Origin: an uncultured Ruminiclostridium sp.
GTDB lineage: Bacteria > Bacillota > Clostridia > Oscillospirales > Acutalibacteraceae
Assembly (NCBI GenBank): GCA_902490005.1
Contig: CABUCM010000046.1
Coordinates: 1 to 19,181 of the forward strand
Direction: 5' to 3'
Length of the DNA: 19,181 nucleotides
In this document: piece after piece, positions 1 to 6,801 of the stretch
Layout of the letters: each line of letters opens with the position of its first letter
Position numbering within the stretch: the first letter of the stretch is position 1
Made by a program: the position numbers and the translations under genes
Notes under the pieces: generated by a model
Database searches by the model: none
What the model saw: the letters and a program-made list of their open reading frames with translations, nothing else
What the model was told of the DNA's origin: nothing

Positions 1-3
1 TCT

Positions 4-42
4 AAGGCGCAGGCTGTGCCAGCCTGTGGTTATGGTATAATA
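4..42. repeat. 39-bp direct repeat, copy 1, with internal hairpins
   Basis: This stretch recurs at 126-164 with only two differences (C for T at position 8 versus 130, A for C at 39 versus 161). It contains a perfect 6-bp stem with a 5-nt loop (CAGGCT gtgcc AGCCTG, 10-26). A second stem, GGTTAT/ATAACC, spans 28-45. It also carries a TATAAT at 36-41, but I see no good -35 box at the right distance. It resembles a small non-coding dispersed element; the family is not recognised. Confidence 0.75.
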
Positions 43-57
43 ACCTCACGCCATAAG

Positions 58-74
58 CGGCGGCAGAGCCGCCG
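58..74. repeat. GC-rich hairpin between the two direct repeats
   Basis: CGGCGGC and GCCGCCG pair perfectly around a 3-nt loop (AGA). It lies between the two copies of the 39-bp repeat. No T-tract follows, so it is not a rho-independent terminator for either strand. Confidence 0.6.
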
Positions 75-100
75 ATGGCTGAGAGCATTTGGCCATATAC

Positions 101-121
101 GAAAAACGGCAAGCGTTTTTC
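101..121. repeat. A/T-armed hairpin between the two direct repeats
   Basis: GAAAAACG (101-108) pairs perfectly with CGTTTTTC (114-121) around the 5-nt loop GCAAG. The right arm ends in a T-run, so it could weakly terminate transcription entering from the left. The loop length matches the neighbouring hairpins, which suggests that it belongs to the same composite repeat. Confidence 0.55.
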
Positions 122-125
122 ATGT

Positions 126-164
126 AAGGTGCAGGCTGTGCCAGCCTGTGGTTATGGTATCATA
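126..164. repeat. 39-bp direct repeat, copy 2
   Basis: This is the second copy of the 4-42 repeat, 122 bp downstream, with 37 of 39 bases identical. The CAGGCT/AGCCTG hairpin is fully conserved. The TATAAT of copy 1 is TATCAT here. It ends about 50 bp before the first gene, so it lies in or next to that gene's promoter region. Confidence 0.75.
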
Positions 165-214
165 GTTCTAATCAATCCAGAGAAAAGCAGAAATTTATCA
201 GCGGGAGGAAAGCC

Positions 215-742
215 ATGAAATATTGTCCGAAATGCCGGAGAATATCTCCGGACAGCCAGGAGCGCTGCAGCTGCGGCAGAATCTTAAAGGAATATGAAGC
301 CTTGCGGGCGGATACGCCGGTGTGCGTGGCCCGGGCATCGGGCTTTGAAAAAGACAGGATTGCCGCGGCCTTGGCGGACGCGGGCGTCCCTTACAGCGAA
401 ACCCCTGTCTATGATAAGGATGTAAGCGAAACTGTTACCGGCCCAGGCAGCGTTTCGTGGGAATTTTGCACGCCCTACGAGTCCTTGGAAAAAGCCAAAG
501 AGGTGCTGTACGGTATCGGCGCCCAGGTAGAGGCTGAAGCCCCGCAGGACGAGCCGGAAAATGGGGGGAATGCGGAAAGCGGGCTGTCTAAAACAGAAAA
601 ATGCCCCAGCCAATGGGAAGAAATGAGCAATCGAAAACGCTGGTTTTGGCGTATCGTTTCCATGATCCTGTTTTTCCTGCTGGTGTGGGGCGTGGTAAGC
701 GCCACCGACTGGATCATGGCGCTTTTGACGGGAAAAGGCTGA
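215..742 (+). CDS. Zinc-ribbon, single-pass membrane protein (hypothetical)
   Basis: A 175-residue protein of unknown function. The N-terminus has a compact zinc ribbon with Cys4, Cys7, Cys18 and Cys20 (CPKC and CSCG). Residues about 35-105 form an alpha/beta region resembling the DUF2007-type small signalling fold (VCVARASGFEKDRIAAALAD and onward); that similarity is by eye only. An acidic, Asn/Glu-rich linker follows (about 106-135). A basic stretch leads into one hydrophobic helix at about 143-167, so the protein is probably tail-anchored with the zinc ribbon in the cytoplasm. The start is supported by GGGAGGAAAG just upstream. The stop codon overlaps the next ATG (TGATG), so the downstream hydrolase is probably translationally coupled. 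The role is unknown; a regulatory or scaffold role is only inference. Confidence 0.8.
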   Translation: MKYCPKCRRISPDSQERCSCGRILKEYEALRADTPVCVARASGFEKDRIAAALADAGVPYSETPVYDKDVSETVTGPGSVSWEFCTPYESLEKAKEVLYGIGAQVEAEAPQDEPENGGNAESGLSKTEKCPSQWEEMSNRKRWFWRIVSMILFFLLVWGVVSATDWIMALLTGKG

Positions 743-1713
743 TGCTGCGGGGAAACGGGTATCTCTATTTAAATGACGGCAGGCGGCTGGGGTATCTGCT
801 GTGCGGCGACCCAAAGGGAAAACCCGTGCTTTGTTTTCATGGGTACCCAGGCAGCCGGCTGGATTTCCGTTGGCTGCACGAAGAGGCCGCCAAGCGCGGC
901 TTAAAGCTGATCGCGGCGGACCGCCCGGGAATCGGGCTTTCGGACCCGCTGCCCGATAGAAGCTTGACAGATTTCGGCGGGGACATGGAGGAGCTGATGG
1001 CGCGCCTCCGGCTGAAAAGGCCGGTGGTGATGGGGGTATCCGGCGGCGGCCCCTATGCGCTGGCCTGCCTGTGCCGCCTGCAGGAAAAGGTCCGGGCCGG
1101 CGTGGTGGTGTGCGGCCTGGGGCCCATGGATACGGAGGAAAGCACCCAGGGCATGAACGCCTCTAACGCCAGCTTGTTTTATTGCGCCCGCAATTATCCT
1201 AAATCCGTTGGGCTTATTTTAAAGGCTACGAAATATATGATGACGAAAAAGGTGGATACCTATTACCGGCTGATGGAAAAGGTGCTGCCGGACAGTGACC
1301 AGAAACGGATGGGGAAGATCACCGGGGAGAACCGGCAAAGGGTGCTTAGCGCAAACCGGGAAATATTCCGCCAGGGAAGCCGGTATCTGGCCCAGGAAGC
1401 GGTGATTTACACCAAGCCTTGGGAGTTTTCTTTAAGAGAGCTGCGGGTGCCGGTGCATTTCTGGCATGGGTATCTGGATAAAAACGCTCCCATCCGCTCG
1501 GCGATGAATTTATACCGTCAGGCGCCCCAAAGCACCCGGCATTGGCTTATGGGGGAAGGCCATTTCATCCTGAACAGGCATGCCGCCGAAATTTTAGACA
1601 GTATTTGCGAAATGTTTGGAATCGGGCCGATTGACAGCGGAAAAAAAGTGGGGTACTATAAAAAGGATAAGGATATTTCATCTAAAAAGGAATTTATAAA
1701 CCGGGAGGCTATT
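742..1713 (+). CDS. Alpha/beta hydrolase, frame open into metY
   Basis: An alpha/beta-hydrolase-fold protein starting at the ATG that overlaps the previous stop by one base. The oxyanion loop HGYPGS is at residues 33-38, the nucleophile elbow GVSGGGP places Ser100, and the likely acid and base are Asp246 (HGYLDKN) and His274 (GEGHF). The catalytic triad therefore looks complete. The recognisable fold ends near residue 293 (codon at about 1618). The substrate cannot be told; it could be an esterase, a lipase-like enzyme or another small-molecule hydrolase. Oddly, no in-frame stop follows. The frame continues through a Lys-rich, non-conserved stretch (about 1621-1713) into the downstream PLP enzyme and first stops at 2989-2991, giving a potential 749-residue fusion. 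That joining stretch carries a promoter and a ribosome binding site, so it reads like intergenic DNA whose upstream stop codon has been lost. Confidence 0.8.
1631..1659 (+). promoter_or_regulatory. Sigma-A promoter for metY inside the open frame
   Basis: A consensus -35 TTGACA (1631-1636) is followed by exactly 17 bp and then TACTAT (1654-1659), a four-of-six match to TATAAT. Transcription would start near 1666, about 48 bp before the metY ATG. The spacer contains a seven-A run. It lies in the part of the open frame with no recognisable domain. Confidence 0.6.
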
Positions 1714-2991
1714 ATGAGCGACTATAAAATTAATACCAAATGTGTACAGGCGGGCTACGAGCCGAAAAACGGCGAGCCCCGTGTGGTCCCCATCGTGCAG
1801 AGCACGACCTTTAAATACGATTCCGCCGAAACGCTGGGCAGGCTTTTCGACTTGGAGGAAGCGGGTTATTTTTACACCCGCCTTGCTAACCCCACAGTGG
1901 ACGCTGTGGCGAAAAAAATTGCGGCGCTGGAGGGCGGCGTAGGCGCGGTGATGACCTCCTCCGGCCAGGCTGCCTCGATGATGTCGGTGACTAATATCTG
2001 CCACAGCGGCGACCACGTGGTATGCGCTAGCGCCATTTATGGCGGCACCTTTAACCTGTTTCATAAGACTCTGCGGGAACTGGGTATCGAATTTACCTTC
2101 CTGCCGCCGGAATCTACGGAGGAGCAGATTGAAGCCGCGTTCCAGGAGAATACCCGGTGCGTGTTTATCGAAAGCCTTTCCAATCCCGCCCTGGTGGTAG
2201 CGGATATTGGGCTTTACGCCAAGCTGGCTCACAGCCACGGCGTTCCGCTGATTGTGGATAATACCTTCCCCACCCCCATCAACTGCCGGCCCTTTGAGTT
2301 TGGCGCGGATATTGTGGTTCACTCCACCTCCAAGTATATGGACGGCCACGCGGTAGCCTTAGGCGGCGTGGTGGTGGACAGCGGTAACTTTAATTGGAAA
2401 AACGGGAAATTCCCCGAGTTTACGGAGCCGGATGAGTCCTATCACGGCGTGGTGTATGCGGAGACCTTTGGCAACGCCGCCTATATTACCAAATGCACCA
2501 CCCATATTATGAGGGACATGGGTATGATGCTCAGCCCGGAAAACGCCTTTTTGCTGAACCTTGGGCTGGAGACCCTGTTCCTGCGGGTAGAGCGCCATTG
2601 CCAAAACGCTATGCAGGTGGCGAAGTTCCTGGAAGCCCAGGAGCAGGTAGAGTGGATTAATTATCCCGGCCTGCCCAGCAGCAAGTATTATGATTTGGCG
2701 CAAAAATATATGCCTAACGGTACATGCGGCGTCATTGCCTTTGGCGTGAAGGGCGGCCGGGAAGCCGCCGCCAAGCTGATGGAATCCATGAAGCTGGCCG
2801 CTATCGTGATCCATGTGGCGGACTGCCGCACTTGTGTGCTGCATCCCGCCAGCACCACCCACCGCCAGTTAAATGAGAAGCAGCTTAGTGAATGCGGCGT
2901 AGAGCCAAATATGATCCGTATGTCTGTGGGCATCGAGGATGCAGACGATATTATCGCTGATTTGAAGCAGGCGTTTGCAAAGCTTTCTTAA
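1714..2991 (+). CDS. metY: O-acetylhomoserine sulfhydrylase / Cys-Met metabolism PLP enzyme
   Basis: A 425-residue enzyme of the Cys/Met-metabolism PLP family, at the usual length of O-acetylhomoserine (thiol)-lyase, which makes homocysteine from O-acetylhomoserine and sulfide in the cytosol. Visible motifs are the YTRLANPT phosphate-contact segment (residues 54-61), the SSGQAA turn (82-87), the VDNTF Asp that holds the pyridine ring (181-185), and the PLP-binding lysine Lys207 in HSTSKYMDGHA. The C-terminal HPASTTHRQL signature is at 377-386. The start is set by CCGGGAGG (1701-1708) just before the ATG at 1714 and by family length. Methionine gamma-lyase is the main alternative; the length and the long C-terminal half favour the sulfhydrylase. 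The upstream hydrolase frame is continuous with this gene, so a fused product is possible if upstream ribosomes read through. Confidence 0.85.
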   Translation: MSDYKINTKCVQAGYEPKNGEPRVVPIVQSTTFKYDSAETLGRLFDLEEAGYFYTRLANPTVDAVAKKIAALEGGVGAVMTSSGQAASMMSVTNICHSGDHVVCASAIYGGTFNLFHKTLRELGIEFTFLPPESTEEQIEAAFQENTRCVFIESLSNPALVVADIGLYAKLAHSHGVPLIVDNTFPTPINCRPFEFGADIVVHSTSKYMDGHAVALGGVVVDSGNFNWKNGKFPEFTEPDESYHGVVYAETFGNAAYITKCTTHIMRDMGMMLSPENAFLLNLGLETLFLRVERHCQNAMQVAKFLEAQEQVEWINYPGLPSSKYYDLAQKYMPNGTCGVIAFGVKGGREAAAKLMESMKLAAIVIHVADCRTCVLHPASTTHRQLNEKQLSECGVEPNMIRMSVGIEDADDIIADLKQAFAKLS

Positions 2992-2999
2992 CAAGATTT

Positions 3000-3030
3000 G
3001 GGGCATACCTTACGTGTGCCCCTCTTTTCT
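3000..3030 (+). terminator. Rho-independent terminator after metY
   Basis: GGGGCATAC (3000-3008) pairs with GTGTGCCCC (3014-3022), with one G-U pair and a 5-nt loop, followed by TCTTTTCT. It starts eight bases after the metY stop. It separates metY from the CLC gene and argues against using the upstream ATG at 2998 as the start of that gene. Confidence 0.8.
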
Positions 3031-3066
3031 GCGGACAGAACAAAAGAGAAGGGGAGGGGATACCCG

Positions 3067-4329
3067 ATGGAGGAAACCATTCGGGAGAAATTGAAGCACT
3101 GGCTGGAGCATGGGCTGATTTTTCTCAAATGGGTGGCCTGCGCCGTGCTGATCGGCTTGGTGCTCGGCGGCATAGGCACCCTGTTCCACTACTGTGTGGA
3201 CGGCGCCAATGTTTACAGCGCCCAGTACCCCTATCTGATCTGGTTTCTGCCCATAGGCGGCCTTTTGATCGTGTTTTTCTACCGGATCATGAAAATGGAG
3301 CGGGATAAGGGCACCGATTTGGTCATCAGCGCCGTGCGTTCCACCGAGCCCATTTCCATCAAAACCGCGCCGCTGATCTTTGTCAGCACGGTCATCACCC
3401 ATCTTTTCGGGGGCTCCGCGGGCCGGGAGGGGGCTGCCCTTCAGCTTGGGGGCAGTGTGGCCGCCCAGATCGGGAGATGGTTCCGGTTTGATGAAAAAGA
3501 CGAGCGCATCATGGTCATGTGCGGCATGAGCGCCGCTTTTTCCGCACTGTTTGGCGCGCCGCTGACGGCGGCGGTGTTTTCCATGGAGGTCATCAGCGTT
3601 GGGGTCATGTATTATTCCGCGCTGGTGCCCTGCGTGCTGTCCGCGGTGGTAGGCTACGGCGTGGCCGGCTATTTTGGCGTGGTCCCCGTCCGGTTCCACC
3701 TCACCGGCGTCCCGGAGATGGGCGCGCTTCCCGTGGGCCAGGTGATCCTGCTGGCGGCGGCCTGCGCGGCGCTCAGCGTGGTGTTCTGTCTCGCCATACA
3801 TCTCACTGGCAAGGCTTACGGCAAACTGCTGAAAAACAGGTTTGTGCGTATTTTTGCCGGCGGCCTGCTGGTGATAGGGCTTACTTATCTGTTCCAGACC
3901 CGGGACTATAACAGCGCGGGCATGGAAGTGGTCCGGCGGGCCGTCGATGGGGGAGAAGCCAGGCCGGAAGCCTTTGCCTTAAAGCTGCTGCTGACAGCGG
4001 TGACCCTGGGCGCGGGCTACCGGGGCGGCGAAATCGTCCCCGCCTTCTTTGTCGGGGCCACCTTCGGCTGCGCGGTGGGCCCGCTGATCGGTTTAGACCC
4101 GTCCTTTGCGGCGGGCATCGGGCTTATCGCCCTGTTTTGCGGCGTGGTCAACTGCCCCTTGACGTCCCTGCTGCTGGGGGTGGAGCTGTTCGGCGTTCAG
4201 GGCGTGCTGTTTTACGCTATCGCGGTGGCGGTAAGCTATATGCTTTCCGGCTATCATGGGTTATACCGGGGGCAAAAAATTATCTATTCAAAAACAGAGC
4301 CTACTTTCATCAATACCACGTCCACGTGA
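3067..4329 (+). CDS. CLC-family anion transporter, probable fluoride/proton antiporter (CLC-F type)
   Basis: A 420-residue polytopic membrane protein of the CLC family. The gating-glutamate motif is GREGAA with Glu121. The helix-N motif, normally GxFxP in chloride CLCs, is GGEIVP with Glu322. The first selectivity loop is KGTDLVI rather than GSGIP. These are the known marks of the CLC-F branch, fluoride/proton exchangers that need both glutamates (Glu118 and Glu318 in the well-studied Enterococcus protein, nearly the same spacing). CGMSAAFSALFGAPLTAAVFS and NCPLTSLLLGVELFG also fit that branch. No CBS domains follow, as expected. The start at 3067 has GGGGAGGGG six bases upstream; an ATG at 2998 lies before the metY terminator and lacks such a site. 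Likely role: export of fluoride. An ordinary chloride CLC is the alternative. No fluoride riboswitch is visible upstream. Confidence 0.75.
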   Translation: MEETIREKLKHWLEHGLIFLKWVACAVLIGLVLGGIGTLFHYCVDGANVYSAQYPYLIWFLPIGGLLIVFFYRIMKMERDKGTDLVISAVRSTEPISIKTAPLIFVSTVITHLFGGSAGREGAALQLGGSVAAQIGRWFRFDEKDERIMVMCGMSAAFSALFGAPLTAAVFSMEVISVGVMYYSALVPCVLSAVVGYGVAGYFGVVPVRFHLTGVPEMGALPVGQVILLAAACAALSVVFCLAIHLTGKAYGKLLKNRFVRIFAGGLLVIGLTYLFQTRDYNSAGMEVVRRAVDGGEARPEAFALKLLLTAVTLGAGYRGGEIVPAFFVGATFGCAVGPLIGLDPSFAAGIGLIALFCGVVNCPLTSLLLGVELFGVQGVLFYAIAVAVSYMLSGYHGLYRGQKIIYSKTEPTFINTTST

Positions 4330-4348
4330 GGAAAGTTGTCTGTTTTTT
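4290..4348 (+). terminator. Long nested terminator overlapping the 3' end of the CLC gene
   Basis: AAAAACAGA (4290-4298) pairs with TCTGTTTTT (4339-4347). Inside it ACTTTC (4303-4308) pairs with GAAAGT (4331-4336), and CACG/CGTG forms the tip near 4317-4328. The distal arm is itself the T-run (4343-4348). The left arms lie in the last codons of the CLC gene. The stem is long but AU-rich and interrupted, so its strength is uncertain. Confidence 0.5.
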
Positions 4349-4399
4349 GTATAAATTATCACGAATTGGTCAGCTAGTTGTAAGAAATCCGTGGGATTT

Positions 4400-4428
4400 A
4401 AGACAGCTTGCATAAAGGATGTTAAACT
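4400..4428 (+). promoter_or_regulatory. Candidate pyrBI promoter
   Basis: AAGACA (4400-4405), a 17-bp spacer and TAAACT (4423-4428), with TG one base before the -10, make an extended -10 type promoter. Each hexamer matches four of six consensus bases. Transcription would start about 20 bp before pyrB. A small hairpin, AAATCC gtg GGATTT (4385-4399), abuts the -35. I see no obvious PyrR-type leader in the short distance left. Confidence 0.4.
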
Positions 4429-4454
4429 AAGACTTGTAACAGGGAGGATATCCA

Positions 4455-5387
4455 ATGAGACACCTGATCGATCCGCTGGATTTTTCTGTGGAGGAGATCG
4501 ATGCCCTGCTGGACTTGGCAGGGGAGATCGAGCGCAACCGGGGGAGATACAGCCATCTTTGCGACGGCAAAACCCTGGCCACCTTGTTTTATGAACCCAG
4601 TACCAGAACCCGTTTAAGCTTTGAGGCCGCTATGCTGAATCTAGGAGGCCGTGTGTTGGGCTTTGCGTCTGCCGACAGCAGCTCTGCCGCTAAGGGCGAA
4701 AGCATTGCCGACACTATCCGGGTAGTCTCGTGCTACGCGGATATCTGTGCCATCCGCCACCCAAAGGAAGGCGCCCCTAAGGTGGCATCCCAATTTTCCG
4801 GCATCCCGGTAATCAACGCCGGGGACGGAGGGCATCAGCACCCGACCCAAACCCTGACCGACCTGCTGACCATACGGTCCTTGAAAGGCCGCCTGGGAAA
4901 TATGACCATCGGCCTGTGCGGCGATTTAAAATTCGGCAGGACGGTGCATTCCCTGATTAAGTCCCTGTCCCGGTATGAGGGAATCCGCTTTGTGCTGATT
5001 TCCCCTGACGAGCTTCGTTTGCCGGATTATATCCGCAAAGAGGTCCTGGACCGGGAGGACATTCCTTACCAGGAGGTCAGCGATCTGGAGGACGTCATGG
5101 ACAAGCTGGATATTCTGTACATGACCCGGGTGCAGCGGGAGCGGTTCTTTAACGAAGAGGATTATGTGCGCTTGAAAGACTGTTACATTCTGACCAGCAA
5201 AAAAATGGCGGCGGCAAAGCCCGATATGGCAGTCTTACATCCTCTGCCCAGGGTAAATGAAATTGCCGCCGAGGTGGACGGCGATCCCCGGGCGGCTTAT
5301 TTTAAGCAGGCCCAATACGGGGTTTACGTCAGAATGGCGTTGATTGCGTCCTTATTAAATCTTGCTGGGAGGAAACCGGAATGCTGA
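4455..5387 (+). CDS. pyrB: Aspartate carbamoyltransferase catalytic subunit
   Basis: The 310-residue catalytic chain of aspartate transcarbamoylase. It condenses carbamoyl phosphate with aspartate to N-carbamoyl-aspartate, the committed step of pyrimidine synthesis, in the cytosol. The carbamoyl-phosphate loop FYEPSTRTRLSFE (Ser49-Thr-Arg-Thr-Arg53) is intact. The SSSAAKGES mobile loop (residues 75-83), the HPTQTLTDL motif (129-137) and HPLPRVNEI near the C-terminus, which contacts substrate, are all present. The length is normal for the family. GGGAGG lies eight bases before the ATG. It overlaps pyrI by seven bases, so the two chains should be made together, consistent with a class B style catalytic/regulatory complex. 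Confidence 0.97.
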   Translation: MRHLIDPLDFSVEEIDALLDLAGEIERNRGRYSHLCDGKTLATLFYEPSTRTRLSFEAAMLNLGGRVLGFASADSSSAAKGESIADTIRVVSCYADICAIRHPKEGAPKVASQFSGIPVINAGDGGHQHPTQTLTDLLTIRSLKGRLGNMTIGLCGDLKFGRTVHSLIKSLSRYEGIRFVLISPDELRLPDYIRKEVLDREDIPYQEVSDLEDVMDKLDILYMTRVQRERFFNEEDYVRLKDCYILTSKKMAAAKPDMAVLHPLPRVNEIAAEVDGDPRAAYFKQAQYGVYVRMALIASLLNLAGRKPEC

Positions 5388-5803
5388 ATATCGATAGCTT
5401 GGACTCAGGCATTGTCATCGACCACATCAAGGCTGGCTCCAGCATGGAGATTTATCATTATCTTCACCTGGACCGCCTGGATTGCTGCGTGGCCATCATT
5501 AAAAATGCCAAAAGCAACAAATACGGAAAAAAAGACATTATTAAAATCGAGGGCATCACCGAGATCGATACGGATATTTTAGGGTTTATCGACCACAACA
5601 TTACGGTGAACGTCATCAAGGATGGGGCCATTGCGGAAAAAAAGGCTATCGGCCTTCCCAGCGAGATCCATAATGTCATAAAATGCAAAAACCCCCGCTG
5701 TATCACTTCTGTGGAGGAGGACATCGAGCAGGTGTTCCGCCTCAGCGACCGGGAACGGCATTTATACCGCTGTATTTACTGCGAACAGGAATTTAAGCGT
5801 TGA
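5381..5803 (+). CDS. pyrI: Aspartate carbamoyltransferase regulatory subunit
   Basis: The 140-residue regulatory chain that binds nucleotide effectors and joins catalytic trimers. The N-terminal allosteric domain (about 1-95) includes the conserved lead IDHIKAG. The C-terminal zinc domain has Cys102, Cys107, Cys131 and Cys134 (CKNPRC and CIYC), the four ligands needed to hold the zinc that docks onto PyrB. GGAGG sits just upstream of the ATG, inside the pyrB end. The tight overlap with pyrB and the strong terminator immediately after define a two-gene pyrBI operon. It is somewhat shorter than the enterobacterial chain but complete. Confidence 0.96.
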   Translation: MLNIDSLDSGIVIDHIKAGSSMEIYHYLHLDRLDCCVAIIKNAKSNKYGKKDIIKIEGITEIDTDILGFIDHNITVNVIKDGAIAEKKAIGLPSEIHNVIKCKNPRCITSVEEDIEQVFRLSDRERHLYRCIYCEQEFKR

Positions 5804-5818
5804 TTACACTGCAAAGAA

Positions 5819-5860
5819 AAAGGATGTAAGCCAGTTGGGGCTTGCATCCTTTCTTTTTTT
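5819..5860 (+). terminator. Rho-independent terminator of pyrBI
   Basis: A 14-bp stem (5819-5832 with 5839-5852, one G-U pair, 6-nt loop) is followed by CTTTTTTT. It starts 15 bases after the pyrI stop and lies before the carboxypeptidase gene. Confidence 0.9.
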
Positions 5861-5915
5861 CGACAGAATAGGAAAAGGCTTCCGGGGTATTATACCAAAT
5901 AAGGGGGCGCTTACC

Positions 5916-6776
5916 ATGAATCAAGAACCAAAAAGATATACCAAAGCCGACTACCGCAGGGCGGTCCGCCGCCGAAAAGTGAAGGCGAGGGCGGGTATGG
6001 TCAGCATAACGGCGGCGGTATTGCTGCTGATAGTGGCTGGAGGGGCTTTGGTGGTGAATAAATTACTGCCCAGCTTGACCGTCGATACGGCGGGAAAGCC
6101 GGAGAGTTCCCAAGCCGAGGAGAGTGTTCAGGAAACCGGCGGGGAAGCCGGCGGTTCCCAGAATCGCCGGGGAACGGATTTTACCCAGTGGAACCAAGAA
6201 TGTCCCTGGAATTTAATTGTCGTGAATGTTGACAATCCCGTCCCGGCGGGTTACGATGTAATTACAGAGAAATATGACGGCACCATGGAGGTGGATTCTC
6301 GGATTATGGACCCCTTGAGCGACATGATCCGGGCCGCCCGTGAGGATGGGGTGTCCTTGTGGATTTCGTCCGGCTACCGGTCCAATCATTTGCAGCGGCA
6401 GCTTTTTGAGGATGAAACCGCCAGCTATTTGCAGGATGGGTATCCCAGAGCCAACGCGGAATCCATGGCGGCCAACGCGGTGGCGGTTCCGGGGACCAGC
6501 GAGCATGAAACGGGCCTTGCCGTGGATTTAAACCAGGTTTCCGCCGACTTTCAATATACCGAGGCTTACCGCTGGCTCAGCGAGAACGCGGAGGATTACG
6601 GTTTTGTGCAGCGGTATCCCGAGGACAAGCAGGAGGTCACCGGGATTATCACAGAGCCGTGGCATTACCGCTATGTGGGACAAGCCGCGGCAAAAACGAT
6701 GAACGCCAGGGGGATGTGCCTGGAGGAATACGCGGCGGGGCTGATGGATGGCTCTATTGAGGCGCCGCGGCCATAG
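5916..6776 (+). CDS. VanY-type zinc D,D-carboxypeptidase (D-Ala-D-Ala carboxypeptidase family)
   Basis: A 286-residue membrane-anchored peptidase of the VanY/LAS family, which removes the terminal D-Ala from peptidoglycan stem peptides outside the membrane. A basic N-terminus leads into one membrane helix (about 28-48), then a Ser/Glu/Gly-rich linker (about 58-85). The catalytic domain shows SSGYRS with Arg155, the zinc motif SEHETGLAVD with His197 and Asp204, and EPWHYRYVG with Glu247 as probable general base and His250 as third ligand, so all key residues are present. The start at 5916 is used because the longer frame from 5835 begins within the pyrBI terminator; AAGGGGG precedes this ATG. 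Twenty-five bases separate it from a response regulator, so it probably belongs to the same operon and may be part of that system's output. Peptidoglycan D,D-carboxypeptidase is firm; a link to glycopeptide resistance is only suggestive. Confidence 0.9.
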   Translation: MNQEPKRYTKADYRRAVRRRKVKARAGMVSITAAVLLLIVAGGALVVNKLLPSLTVDTAGKPESSQAEESVQETGGEAGGSQNRRGTDFTQWNQECPWNLIVVNVDNPVPAGYDVITEKYDGTMEVDSRIMDPLSDMIRAAREDGVSLWISSGYRSNHLQRQLFEDETASYLQDGYPRANAESMAANAVAVPGTSEHETGLAVDLNQVSADFQYTEAYRWLSENAEDYGFVQRYPEDKQEVTGIITEPWHYRYVGQAAAKTMNARGMCLEEYAAGLMDGSIEAPRP

Positions 6777-6801
6777 CAAAAAGGAGAAGGGGAATTAAGT
6801 T

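Noticed and set aside
601..741. A longer in-frame start (601) for the hydrolase
   Set aside because: It would overlap 142 bases of the zinc-ribbon gene; the ATG at 742 overlaps the previous stop by one base and starts exactly at the hydrolase fold.
1678..2349. A 223-codon minus-strand frame inside metY, and similar long frames opposite the CLC, gltX, glnS, kinase and feoB genes
   Set aside because: They are antisense shadows caused by GC-rich codon use; they have no plausible ribosome sites, no recognised domains, and the plus-strand products are clear.
2998..3066. An upstream ATG for the CLC gene
   Set aside because: It lies before the metY terminator hairpin and has no ribosome binding site; GGGGAGGGG precedes the ATG at 3067, where the family's N-terminus begins.
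2992..3066. A fluoride riboswitch before the CLC gene
   Set aside because: The gap is mostly the metY terminator and a ribosome binding site; none of the conserved crcB-motif pieces are visible.
5835..5915. An upstream ATG-equivalent start for the carboxypeptidase
   Set aside because: It falls inside the pyrBI terminator loop and adds residues encoded by the T-run; the ATG at 5916 gives a normal signal-anchor N-terminus.
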